Shown in pieces: positions 1 to 7,771 of a stretch of 16,274 nucleotides of DNA. Position 1 is the first letter of the stretch. Every line of letters starts with the position of its first letter. The DNA comes from Ramicandelaber brevisporus (taxonomy: Eukaryota > Kickxellomycota > Ramicandelaberales > Ramicandelaberaceae): positions 24,961 through 41,234 of the forward strand of contig MU602855.1 of NCBI GenBank assembly GCA_025201865.1. Reading direction: 5' to 3'. The translations under genes and the position numbers were made by a program. A model generated the notes under the pieces. It was not told the origin of the DNA. It did not search any database and was given only the letters and a program-made list of their open reading frames with translations.

Positions 1-312
1 CACAGCAAGGTTTCTTCTCACTAAAGTTGCTTTTCCTCTCTTTCTTCGCTACTTGTTCCTATGTTCCTCTTTAAATCCACCTTTTTATGTCTATGAGTGC
101 TGAACACCATCCTTTACTGAATATAAATCCAGACGGATGAGCACCTATCATTACAAAAATGCTCACCTATTCAATGTTATATTGGTCTTGCCAGAGATGG
201 ATGTGATTTCAGTCAAAGTCCAATCCTTTATTTCGTTTGTTGCTTTTTCTGCGGCTCATTGTTTTTTTATTGTTTTTTTTCTCAACATTCATAACACGCA
301 ACAACCACCGAA
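1..312 (+). promoter_or_regulatory. Upstream region of the proteasome alpha-7 gene
   Basis: No convincing gene is seen here. The stretch is AT- and T-rich, with a weak TATA-like ATATAAAT near 120-127 and a long pyrimidine/T tract at about 225-285, just before the first exon at 313. The yeast Rpn4-type proteasome element (GGTGGCAAA) is not present on either strand. The region probably holds the promoter and 5' leader of the downstream gene; this is inferred from position. Confidence 0.4.
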
Positions 313-1302
313 ATGACATCGATCGCGTCGGGTGTACGTCCTATCCACAGCACGAAGACTATGCGCGAGCATCGACTGACTCTGCCAAAGCCAGAGACAC
401 GGGCGATGAGGTAGCTTTGTTACTTGCTTTTCCTCATTACTACTCTCGAAATGAAGCTGTTTATACTGACGCGTCATCCATCTTGACCGACTCTTTTGTG
501 TACCATTGCACTGTGCTATATTGTTTACTCCTTGTATATATAACAGTACGACTTGTCTGTCAACACGTATGCACCAGACGGTCGCGTGTATCAAATTGAC
601 TACGCCTGCAAAGCCATGGACAACAGCGGCACTGCTCTGGGTATTCGCGTTCCTGGCGGTGTGATTTTGGCTGTGGAGAAGCTCGCACAGGCCAAGATGC
701 TCGTTGCCGGTTCGAACAGACGCATCCAGTCTGCTGACCCTCACGTTGGTGTCGCCATTGCTGGTTTGCTTCCCGACGGCAAGCACATTGTGAAGCGTGC
801 GGTTGAGGAATGTGTATCGTATCGTGATAACTACTCGATTCCAATTCCAGGAAGAGCACTTGCGAATAAGATTGGAATGTACATGCAGGTTTATACAATG
901 TATTCATCAGTGCGTCCGTTTGGATGTGGATTGTTTATTGCATCGCACGACGTTGATGGCGGTCCTCAGTTGCATTTCATTGATCCATCGGGCACATTCT
1001 ATGGACAGCATGCATGTGCTGCTGGAAAAGGAAAGCAAATTGCAAAGACTGCTCTAGAAAAGTTGAGCTTTGACAGCATGACTCCACGCGAAGCAGTGTT
1101 TGCTGCGGCAAAGATTCTTCATGAAGCGCACGAAGAGACCAAAGAGAGAGACATGGAAGTTGAAATCACTTGGATTTGCGAGGAATCTGGCTGGAAGCAC
1201 GTTCATGTTCCTGATGATATCTTGAATGAGGCCAACACTGCAGCTCAAGCGAACGATATTGACGAAATGGATGATGACGATGACGATATGGATGAATTGT
1301 AA
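313..1302 (+). CDS. PSMA3: 20S proteasome subunit alpha type-3 (alpha-7), two exons
   Basis: Structural alpha subunit of the 20S proteasome core; alpha subunits form the outer gating ring and have no catalytic threonine. Coding sequence is join(313..333, 547..1302), 258 residues, close to the 255 of human PSMA3. Exon 1 encodes MTSIASG and ends at a GTACGT donor; exon 2 resumes at YDLSVNTYAPDGRV. This rebuilds the alpha-subunit N-terminal signature (Y-D-x5-[FY]-x-P-D-G-R, then Q-x-[ED]-Y-A) at about residues 8-27, here with Tyr-Ala where Phe-Ser is usual. Later family motifs are visible: EKL, AGLLPDG, YSSVRPFGC, IDPSGTFYG and GKGKQIAKT. The C-terminal tail is strongly acidic (MDDDDDDMDEL), as in alpha-7 of other eukaryotes. 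Without exon 1 the open frame would begin at a TTG codon at 553, which is not credible in a eukaryote. The gene converges on DBP3. Confidence 0.93.
334..546 (+). other. Spliceosomal intron 1 of the proteasome alpha-7 gene (phase 0)
   Basis: A 213-nt GT..AG intron with donor GTACGT at 334 and acceptor ATAACAG ending at 546. A TACTGAC sequence at 464-470 is a branch-point-like match, though it lies about 77 nt from the acceptor. Splicing here joins GGT (Gly7) to TAC (Tyr8) in frame and restores the conserved SGYDLS start of alpha-7 subunits. It is the only coding intron in the window that I can support. Confidence 0.85.
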
Positions 1303-1350
1303 TCAATCAACTATTAAATGAGCTTTAGTTAAACAATTTATATGAAAGTT

Positions 1351-1375
1351 AAGTCAAGTCAAGTCAAGTCAAGTC
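1351..1375. repeat. (AAGTC)x5 pentanucleotide tandem repeat
   Basis: Five perfect copies of AAGTC followed by a degenerate AAATC. It lies in the 166-bp gap between the convergent stop codons of the proteasome gene (1302) and DBP3 (1469), so it probably falls in a 3' UTR of one or both transcripts. Confidence 0.85.
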
Positions 1376-1468
1376 AAATCAGGTTAAGAGATAAATGCAA
1401 AACAAAGACAGAGCAAAACAAAGCACAGATTTCAATCCTTTTCTTTTTTCTTTTTTATCTTTTTAAAT

Positions 1469-2855
1469 TTAATCGAAATCGAAGGTGATCTTGGTAGCCT
1501 TTGCATTAGGATCGACGTCCTTGAAGAATGCACCGTAAGCAGAGTGCTCCTTCTTCTTTACAGCTGTGCCGAATTTGAGCAGCTCATCTGGTACAACTGC
1601 ATTGGCAGACTTGAGCACATTGACCAATGAGCCGGAATGAGCCTTGTCGTGAAGAGTGAATAGAGTGTGAGACTTGCCCTTGTTTCCAGCTCTGCCAGTT
1701 CTACCAATGCGATGGCAATAGTCCTCAATAGTCAGCGGGAATGTGTAATTAATTACATACTCAACTTTAGGAATATCCAAACCACGAGCTGCAACATCTG
1801 TGGCAATCAGTAGAGGGCACGATCCATTCTTGAATGACTCCAGTGCCTCTAATCTAGACTGCTGGGATCTATCGCCATGAATGGCCTGAGCCTTCCAGCC
1901 TTGTCTCTTCAGAGTATTCTCAACTCTCTCAGCCTCCTTCTTATACAATACAAAAATAATAATTCTATTTTTGCGAGATGAATGATACTTTTGCAGCAGC
2001 TGGTTCAGCTTGTTCTCTTTATTATGAGGCTCAATGACTTCTACAATCTGCTCAATAGTTTGAGCCACTGCCAAATCATCACTTCCAATGCTGATTTTAA
2101 TTGGGCTGATCAAGAATTGAGAGGCCAATTTACGCACAGACTCTGGCCAGGTTGCGCTAAACATTACAGTTTGTCTATCTTTGCCCTGCTTAATTTTGCT
2201 GAAGATAGACTTGATCGCCTGTTCAAATCCATTATCCAACATTCTGTCTGCCTCATCCAGTACCATGAATGAAACATTGCTCAAATCACAGTGTCCTTCC
2301 TCAACCAAATCCAACAGTCTGCCTGGAGTAGCTACGATAATCTGCGGACCATCGGATAGCATTTTACGCTGCTCGTACTTTGGCACTCCTCCATAAATAA
2401 CTACGCTGTTGATTCCTGCAAATTTACCTGCCTTCATGCTCTGCTCTTGAATCTGAATAGCCAATTCTCTAGTTGGTGCCAATACCAGCACTGTTGCTGG
2501 TGACTTCTTTTTACCGTTGCTACCTTTACTTTGTTGGGTCTCCAGAATGTGCTTTAAAGCGGGCAATACGAATGTAAATGTCTTTCCAGAGCCAGTCTCG
2601 GCAATTCCAATAGTATCATGACCAGCAGTAACAATCGGCCAGCATGCTGCTTGAATTGGGGTTGGTGCTGCAAATCCAGCCGTGCTGTCCATAATCTGAG
2701 GCGAGAACACAGAGCGTGCCTGGTCAAACGTAATGAATGGCAGTCTATCAGTGCTGCCTTCAACTGCAATGCTATTCTTTTCATAAAATGCCTTTGCTTC
2801 ATCCAGTGTGCAGCCTTTGTTTGATGCTGGTGCTGGCGTTGACTTTGACTCTTCA

Positions 2856-2890
<35 letters not shown>

Positions 2891-3259
2891 CTGCTTGTCC
2901 TTCTTGTCATCCTTGTCCTTCTTATCCTTTTTATCCTTCTTATCCTTTTTATCCTTCTTATCCTTCTTATCCTTCTTATCCTTCTTGTCGGCCTTATCTT
3001 CTTCCTTAACCTCCTTATCCTTCTTGGCCTTCTTCTTATCCTTCTTGGAGTCGGTAGACTCATTCACATCAGCAGCCTCATCGCCATTCTCGCCATCTCG
3101 TCTACGCTTCTTGGACGACTCCTTCTTCTCGCTGAGGGAAGCAGCCGCACCGTCTTCAGCAACTACGTCTGGTGCTGGAGATGCCTCCTTGGGAGTTGAG
3201 CTCTTTGACTTGCTCTTGCTCTTGCTCTTTGACTTTTCAACTACAGTAGCAACCGGCAT
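1469..3259 (-). CDS. DBP3: DEAD-box ATP-dependent RNA helicase, DBP3 type
   Basis: Nucleolar RNA helicase; in yeast Dbp3 aids early pre-rRNA processing (A3 cleavage) for the 60S subunit. The 596-residue protein has a Lys/Asp-rich tail with KKD repeats (about 92-117) and a ten-serine run (125-134), then the helicase core. Visible motifs are the Q motif GFAAPTPIQ (about 195-203), AETGSGKT (220-227), APTRELA (261-267), TPGR (311-314), DEAD (335-338), SAT (368-370), ATDVAARGLD (486-495) and HRIGRTGRAG (516-525). The C-terminal LLKFGT, KKKEHSAYGAFFKDVD and ITFD are the specific Dbp3 signature. The start is the first ATG of the open frame. The KKD-rich tail is longer than, but of the same kind as, that of yeast Dbp3. 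A GTAAGT donor at 3358-3353 suggests a 5' UTR intron. The gene is divergent from TAD3. Confidence 0.93.
2858..2887. repeat. (GCT)x10 triplet repeat inside DBP3
   Basis: Ten perfect GCT triplets on the plus strand, read as AGC on the minus strand, encode ten serines (residues 125-134) of the DBP3 N-terminal linker. A 12-bp-type repeat coding for KKD units follows at roughly 2905-2985. Confidence 0.9.
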
Positions 3260-3480
3260 CTCGAACTGAACTTTATCGCTATTACTGCTGCTAATGTTAA
3301 AGTTATTGTTTGTGGATTTTGTGGAGATGCAAAAAAAAAAAACCCTAGATCAACTTACCTCGAAATAATAATAGCAACAGCTTGTGATTCTCTTTTTAAA
3401 TTGCGATTTCATTCAAAAGCTGAAAATAAAAAGCAACAACGACAACTGCAACTCTGACGACGACTCTGACGACGACTCTG
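3260..3480. promoter_or_regulatory. Shared divergent upstream region of DBP3 and TAD3, with possible DBP3 leader intron
   Basis: This 221-bp gap separates two divergent start codons. On the minus strand there is a strong donor, AG|GTAAGT (intron start 3358), followed by a T12 tract (3331-3342), a CTTTAAC branch-like site and several AG acceptors shortly before the DBP3 ATG. An intron of roughly 70-95 nt in the DBP3 5' UTR is therefore likely. AAACCCTAG (3340-3348) resembles the telo-box found near ribosome-biogenesis genes. The imperfect CTGACGACGA repeat at about 3454-3480 directly precedes the TAD3 start and lacks an in-frame ATG. Confidence 0.5.
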
Positions 3481-4524
3481 ATGCAGATTGACGAAGTGTT
3501 GCCGTATGAGGAGACTCGCGGTCTTGAGACTGTCAATGTCTACGTGACTCGTGTGCCAACTCCACGGATGACCAGCTCGTTCATCAAGTTTGCCGAAAAG
3601 AAGCTGCCTCCACTTCACTCGCTTGCTCACATTAAGCGGATACGGCGCTCCAATCCACAATCACAGCCGCAACAATCACAACCGCCAACGGCCGATTCGA
3701 CGTCTCAGAATGATCCAGTGCTTGATTTGGTGCTTTGTCGCGCTGATTCGATTGAGTTGGATGCATTGAATGAGTTGATCTCTCGGGAAAACTTGGCGGC
3801 TGACATGGCTGTTCGAATTGAGAAAGTATCAGCACATCAACCAAGGACTCGAGAACAGTGGGAGGAGTGGAGGCAGCTATGGCCAGTTTCATTCCATCCA
3901 GACACTACCACCAGACCTCCATTGACTGAAGCAGATCATCAAAACTGCGAAAGATTCATGCGGAAAGCACTCGATTTGCTCTCCCAATCATCCGCTTCGG
4001 CACCACTACCACTGCCACTACCACTATCATCATCACCACAGCCACCGCAGCCGTCGTCGTCGTTATCGTCGTCGTCGTCGTCGTCGTCGTCAACAGCGGC
4101 TGTGATTGCATCCGAAGACGGCGAGATTCTTGGCGAGGCCGTCGACACATCCAAAGTTTCCGGCAATCCATTGAACCACTCTTTATTGAACTGCCTCGCG
4201 CAAGTCGCGAAACGTGAGAGAACCCGACGGCAATTGTCGACTGATTGCGAAAGCGGCCAAAAGAGACCACACTCCCCAACGCCATCCCCCGAACTAACAC
4301 CAAGTGCGACGTTGGGGTATCTGTGTACGCGATGCGACGTGTACTTGACTAGAGAGCCGTGCGCAATGTGCGCAATGGCCATGGTGCATTCGAGAGTGGG
4401 AAGAGTCTTCTTCCTGGACGTCGAGCATCCGAGTGGAGCGGGTGCATTAGGCTCCAAGTATCATATCCACTCCCACCCAACCCTCAATCATAACTACAGA
4501 GTGTTTAGAGTTAAAAATTTCTAG
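3481..4524 (+). CDS. TAD3: tRNA-specific adenosine deaminase subunit TAD3 (ADAT3-like)
   Basis: Non-catalytic partner of TAD2/ADAT2; the heterodimer makes inosine at tRNA wobble position 34. The 347-residue protein has an N-terminal domain (about 1-165), a Pro/Ser low-complexity insert (about 168-204), and a cytidine/deoxycytidylate deaminase fold at the C-terminus. The zinc site is visible: H233 in NPLNHSLLN, and C294 and C297 in REPCAMCAMAMVHSR. The catalytic Glu that would follow the His is Leu235, the expected loss for TAD3 (Val in human and yeast). The ending GALGSKYHIHSHPTLNHNYRVF closely follows ADAT3. An in-frame TAA precedes the ATG with no other ATG between, which fixes the start. 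A variable insert (about 244-277) separates the two zinc-binding motifs. The gene is divergent from DBP3, 221 bp away. Confidence 0.93.
   Translation: MQIDEVLPYEETRGLETVNVYVTRVPTPRMTSSFIKFAEKKLPPLHSLAHIKRIRRSNPQSQPQQSQPPTADSTSQNDPVLDLVLCRADSIELDALNELISRENLAADMAVRIEKVSAHQPRTREQWEEWRQLWPVSFHPDTTTRPPLTEADHQNCERFMRKALDLLSQSSASAPLPLPLPLSSSPQPPQPSSSLSSSSSSSSSTAAVIASEDGEILGEAVDTSKVSGNPLNHSLLNCLAQVAKRERTRRQLSTDCESGQKRPHSPTPSPELTPSATLGYLCTRCDVYLTREPCAMCAMAMVHSRVGRVFFLDVEHPSGAGALGSKYHIHSHPTLNHNYRVFRVKNF
4066..4089. repeat. (TCG)x8 triplet repeat inside TAD3
   Basis: Eight perfect TCG codons encode most of the serine run at about residues 196-203 of TAD3. A shorter TCG cluster lies just upstream at 4053-4061. 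The tract sits in a low-complexity linker away from the zinc-binding residues. Confidence 0.88.
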
Positions 4525-4670
4525 TTAAAGTGAACGAAGTTTCCCACTCCACATTCCCATTCACATTCACATTCAGTGTCGAAGAGGGGAGGGGAAAAAG
4601 ATAAGAAACGTGGAGACAGCCGACCCGAAGTGGTCAGATTTCTCAAATAGTGTTTCCGCGATGGGAAAAG

Positions 4671-4694
4671 AGGTAGGTAGGTAGGTAGGTAGGT
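4671..4694. repeat. (AGGT)x6 tetranucleotide repeat
   Basis: Six perfect AGGT units just downstream of TAD3. It is a simple microsatellite rather than a telomeric sequence, since the unit lacks the GGG run of fungal or animal telomeres. Confidence 0.88.
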
Positions 4695-5010
4695 ATGTTC
4701 CATGACAGCAAGAATGTTCCACCAGATTTAATGGTTCAGCTTGGCAATCCGGATGAAATTGACTGGTAGATTGCTGTCGCGACAAGAAACTGAGTGTCTT
4801 AGAGCAGTAGTCCTCACGAGATGTGGCTAACTTTCCCCCTTCCTCCAAGACACCATACCTGGTGCAAATAAAAGCCGTCCAGGATGGCCGCTGCTATCAT
4901 CTTCATCCTGGTTTGGAATTCATCATCATATTTACCTTCTTCATCATCTTCTTGTTCATCTTCATCCAGAGCATCGAACGGATATCTGCTAAAAACGCTC
5001 CACCAGAAAC

Positions 5011-5130
5011 ATGCAGTACAACACGAGATACTACGGCTCCTATAACGGAGACTCGAGCTACCCATATGGAACAGGTGGTGGCTCAAACACCACATCAAAC
5101 CCATGCTTAGAACACCCATCCAACTGGTAA
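5011..5130 (+). CDS. Possible 39-residue Tyr/Gly-rich small ORF or terminal exon
   Basis: An ATG-started frame of 39 codons ending in TAA. It begins MQYNTRYYGSYNGDSSYPYG and continues with a GGGSNTTSN segment, a composition that looks selected rather than random. An in-frame TAA lies eight codons upstream, so a longer product would need an upstream exon spliced in. No family is recognised, and no signal peptide or membrane segment is visible. It could also be chance, because the opposite strand is open over the same bases. Confidence 0.22.
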   Translation: MQYNTRYYGSYNGDSSYPYGTGGGSNTTSNPCLEHPSNW

Positions 5131-5747
5131 CCGGTATTTCTTTCTTTGCCAGCCAAATTGGATAATACAAGATATAGACTCTGCGTCCCTTTTACATTTC
5201 ATTTTTTCACTTCTTCGTTTCACTTTTCATTTCACTTTTCATTTCACTTTCCATCTTTTCATTTTAAATAGACTGGTTTATTAAGACTCTTAAAGGGTTA
5301 TAAGCGTGTAATATCTTTAAACCATGTTGGCGGCGGCACTGCTTTACACCTCATCCATTTATAAATTAACAAATTGTGGTGCCTTAATTACGGATGAGTT
5401 GCGTGCATAATTCGCCGCGAATACATTTACCATATATAAAATTGAAAGACGAAGCACTTAAATTGCGGGTGTGTGGCCGCCAATATAGCCGGGAAAAAAT
5501 TTAACAAACTACTGCGATTGGAGAGAATATGAAACGCATGACTCTCCATGTGAGTGGCAACAACAATGACAGCAACAACAACGACAGTAAATCAATGGCA
5601 ACAGCCATACGTTTTTTTATTACTGTTTTTTTTGTGTGTTGTGTTTTACAACCACACTGAATGGAGTGAGCAACCAACGTTGTTACCGCCACTATTAAAT
5701 CGCAATATCGCTCGGCTTCGCAGTAATGTACTTGAGTGCTATTTTTG

Positions 5748-5755
5748 TATATAAA
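5748..5755 (+). promoter_or_regulatory. TATA box (TATATAAA) of the small secreted protein gene
   Basis: TATATAAA within GTATATAAAC, 139 nt upstream of the ATG at 5894. The same ten bases occur on the minus strand at 12497-12506 upstream of SDA1. A start site about 30 nt downstream would give a C/T-rich leader of about 110 nt without an upstream ATG. Confidence 0.55.
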
Positions 5756-5893
5756 CTACACCGTTTTAACTTGTGATTCCCAACTTCTTCCAAACATTTA
5801 CCTATCATCATCCTTCTCAACCTCAATCTCATCCTCCAATTCCAGACTTGTCGACTCTAGACACTTTAGTATCCAAACCATCCATCTTTCCAA

Positions 5894-6154
5894 ATGAAGA
5901 TTGCTCCAGTCGCCGCTCTCATCGCCATTGTTGGCATCTCTGCCGCCGCTGCGAACCCTGCTCCTGCTCCTGCTCCAATGCAGATGACCAATGAGGAGAT
6001 GGCCAAGATCATTCAGATGCTCCCGCAGCCTGGTGCCAAGCTCAACCCATTGGGCATCGGTGAGTTTATGAGCTGCGTCATGGGCTGCTTCTCTACCCCA
6101 ATGCAGCTGCCTACCTGCATTCCTGGCTGCTTCTCCAAGCTTACTTCTCCATAA
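5894..6154 (+). CDS. Small secreted protein with twin CX3C motif
   Basis: An 86-residue protein of no recognised family. It begins with a clear secretion signal: Lys2, a hydrophobic core (about 5-18) and an AAA-N cleavage-like site near residues 18-21, followed by a short Pro-Ala linker. The mature region has exactly four cysteines arranged CX3C-X9-CX3C (CVMGC and CIPGC), each pair followed by Phe-Ser, so the two halves look like an internal duplication. Twin CX3C spacing is seen in helical hairpin peptides such as alpha-hairpinins and mitochondrial twin-CX3C proteins; the signal peptide argues for the secretory route. The strong TATA box and absence of introns suit a highly expressed secreted gene. 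Role unknown; a secreted antimicrobial or interaction peptide is a guess. Confidence 0.8.
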   Translation: MKIAPVAALIAIVGISAAAANPAPAPAPMQMTNEEMAKIIQMLPQPGAKLNPLGIGEFMSCVMGCFSTPMQLPTCIPGCFSKLTSP

Positions 6155-6271
6155 ACGGTCATCTCTTGACTTAACATTCGTTTTACCTTTACTTTTACTT
6201 TTAGTTTGAAGACCATTGCACCGTAAAATATCAGACTGCTAGCCAGAACTAAAACAAAACAACTTCTTGGA

Positions 6272-6304
6272 TCATGCAAATGTTCATGCAAATGTTCATG
6301 CAAT
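6272..6304. repeat. 12-bp direct repeat TCATGCAAATGT, 2.75 copies
   Basis: Two perfect copies (6272-6283, 6284-6295) and a partial third. It lies in the 202-bp gap between the convergent stop codons of the secreted protein gene and the ADP/ATP carrier gene. No other content is seen in that gap apart from a TTTTAC tandem at about 6180-6202. Confidence 0.8.
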
Positions 6305-6356
6305 TTGAAAGACAAAAAAATTAACCTAGAGAGCTTGACTTGTTCAGTTATTGTAT

Positions 6357-7334
6357 TTATTTCTTGAGACCAAGGGCAGACTGGATCTCGCCATAGAGGA
6401 CCAGGACAAGAGCACCACCGGTACCACGGATGATGTTGGAGAGACCGCCGTGGAAGAAGGCCTTGCTGCCCTCCTTCTTCAAGAGCTGGGCGAAGCAGTC
6501 GAAGGAGTTCTTGTACATAATCTTACCCGTTCCAGACTGCATCATCATGCGACGACGAACAGTGTCGAGTGGGTACGAGATGATACCGGCAACCGAGGTA
6601 ACAACCTGTGCCACCATCCAAGACTTCCACCAGACTGGCTTGACACCCTCACCAAAGATGACGGACTTGGCGGTATCGTAACCACCAAAGTAGGAGGCAC
6701 GGTAGACGATGATACCAGCGACAGAGACACCGAAGCCCTGGTACAGACCCTTGATGCCGTCCTTCTTGTAGATGGTGGAGATGCAGTTACCGAGACCGGT
6801 GAACTGGCGAGACGCACCTTTGCCGATGTCAGCAGCCATACGGGTACGGGCAAAGTCAAGCGGGTAGACAACGAGCAGAGAAGTGGCACCAGCGAGACCA
6901 CCAGAGGCCATGTTGGCAGCAAAGAACTTCCAGAATTCGGTCTTCTGGGAGTACTTTGGGAACATGTTCTTGTAGGTGTCCTTGAAGGCAAAGTTCAAGG
7001 CCTGGGTTGGGAAGTAACGGATGACATTGGACAAGTTACCGCGCCACAGAGAGGCAAAGCCTTGTTCCTTGGGAACACGAATAAAGCAGTCGACGATACC
7101 CTTGTAGCGCTGATCAGCAGCAATCTGGCTGGAGGAGGCCTGGACCTGGAGGAGCAGCTTGACACGCTCGATCGGGGCAACGACGGTCTTGGAAATACCG
7201 GCAGCAACACCACCGGCAGCCATATCGATGGTAAAGTCCTTGGCGCGTTCGGCAAAGGTCTTTGGAGCAGCCGGAACGGCAGCAACGGCGGGGGCAGCAA
7301 CAGCAGCAGCGGCAGCAGCGGGCTTGTCAGACAT
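6357..7334 (-). CDS. AAC: Mitochondrial ADP/ATP carrier (adenine nucleotide translocase)
   Basis: Exchanges cytosolic ADP for matrix ATP across the mitochondrial inner membrane. The 325-residue protein shows the threefold carrier repeat, with signatures PIERVK (about 54-59), PLDFARTR (about 158-165) and PLDTVRRR (about 255-262). The diagnostic AAC hexapeptide RRRMMM is at residues 260-265. An Ala/Pro-rich N-terminal extension of about 25 residues precedes the first repeat, longer than in animal carriers but common in fungi. The start chosen is the ATG in AAACAAATGTC (A at -3); the open frame continues 13 codons upstream but only to a TTG. Codon use looks more GC-biased than in DBP3 or SDA1, and the opposite strand is open over the whole gene, as expected for a highly expressed, codon-biased gene. 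Divergent from the membrane-protein gene at 7762. Confidence 0.96.
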   Translation of the reverse strand: MSDKPAAAAAAVAAPAVAAVPAAPKTFAERAKDFTIDMAAGGVAAGISKTVVAPIERVKLLLQVQASSSQIAADQRYKGIVDCFIRVPKEQGFASLWRGNLSNVIRYFPTQALNFAFKDTYKNMFPKYSQKTEFWKFFAANMASGGLAGATSLLVVYPLDFARTRMAADIGKGASRQFTGLGNCISTIYKKDGIKGLYQGFGVSVAGIIVYRASYFGGYDTAKSVIFGEGVKPVWWKSWMVAQVVTSVAGIISYPLDTVRRRMMMQSGTGKIMYKNSFDCFAQLLKKEGSKAFFHGGLSNIIRGTGGALVLVLYGEIQSALGLKK

Positions 7335-7761
7335 TTGTTTATAGCTGTATATTTTGTGGAGGCAGCAGTCCAAAGAGGCAGATGAAGCGGAGCGAGCAGG
7401 TAGTTCGCAGAGCGAATAGCAGTGAAGATCTGAAGTGGGGGGGAGGGAGTCGGGTGGGTGGGTGGTCGGTGTTTCTTTTTTGGTGTTGGAGTTGTTGGAT
7501 AACGAACGAATCGCGAAGAGAGGAGAGAAGCAGGCAATTCAGAGTCGTTCACGCTCTGGAACGAGGGAGGGAACGATGGAGAGGGGGGCGTGTATATGTG
7601 TGTGTGTATGTGTGTGTGAGCACTTTGGGTTGTTGGTCCACTGACCCTCTGTTTTAAAAGAAAGCTGTTGCAACACCCCCTCTTCCTCTCCTTTCAAAAG
7701 CAAGTAAAGAATACATCATTGAGGCAGCAATCGACACACGTGGGGAGAGAAAGTGAATGCA
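7335..7761. promoter_or_regulatory. Divergent upstream region of the ADP/ATP carrier and the membrane-protein gene
   Basis: This 427-bp gap has no convincing gene. It holds a run of five G-tracts at 7437-7462 that fits a G-quadruplex pattern, a GT-rich microsatellite at about 7589-7618, and a palindromic TTTTAAAA at 7652-7659 that could act as a TATA-like element in either direction. Minus-strand frames here begin without ATG or are pyrimidine-driven low complexity. Confidence 0.5.
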
Positions 7762-7771
7762 ATGCGTGTGA
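7757..7771 (+). promoter_or_regulatory. Overlapping minimal upstream ORF (MQCV-stop)
   Basis: ATG CAA TGC GTG TGA in another frame starts five bases before, and ends seven bases after, the main ATG at 7762. Its context is weak (T at -3) and the main ATG is better (G at -3), so leaky scanning is likely. If the mRNA starts upstream, the overlap could reduce translation. The reading is direct; the regulatory role is inference. Confidence 0.35.

Larger units (their letters stand above)
4525..5893. other. Long mostly non-coding interval with possible coding remnants
   Basis: No gene with a recognisable family is found in these 1.37 kb. Contents: an (AGGT)x6 repeat at 4671-4694; a minus-strand open stretch at about 4863-4986 with an acidic composition and plausible splice sites at both ends; a 39-codon plus-strand frame at 5011-5130 rich in Tyr, Gly, Ser and Asn; an imperfect TTTCACTTTTCA tandem at about 5207-5258; an inverted repeat CTCATCC (5350-5356) / GGATGAG (5392-5398); and the TATA box of the next gene at 5748. 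Frames that appear longer (4823-5110, 5554-5754) begin at GTG and lack an early ATG. The left part could be a small unannotated gene or transposon debris; I cannot decide. Confidence 0.5.

Noticed and set aside
709-720. GGTTCGAAC-like tRNA B box
   Set aside because: It lies inside the proteasome coding exon, with no A box or cloverleaf around it.
289-907. Minus-strand open frames over the proteasome gene and its intron
   Set aside because: They overlap the supported exons and intron and show no family features.
1351-1375. Short tandem repeats considered as a CRISPR array
   Set aside because: The repeats have no spacers and the window is eukaryotic.
2554-3063. Arg-rich minus-strand frame and Ser/Leu-rich plus-strand frames over the DBP3 repeats
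   Set aside because: They are shadows of the KKD and GCT repeats in other frames.
4671-4694. (AGGT)n considered as telomeric sequence
   Set aside because: The unit lacks a GGG core and is only 24 bp, inside gene-rich DNA.
4823-5110. Plus-strand frame with a Phe/Ile-rich possible membrane segment
   Set aside because: It opens at GTG with no early ATG. The hydrophobic run is the antisense of an acidic GA-rich stretch.
5554-5754. 66-codon plus-strand frame with a hydrophobic run
   Set aside because: It starts at GTG and its hydrophobic part comes from T-homopolymer DNA. It lies in the upstream region of the secreted gene.
6351-7385. A 344-codon plus-strand open frame across the ADP/ATP carrier gene
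   Set aside because: It is fully antisense to a clear carrier gene; strong codon bias leaves the opposite strand free of stops. Its product has no recognisable domain.
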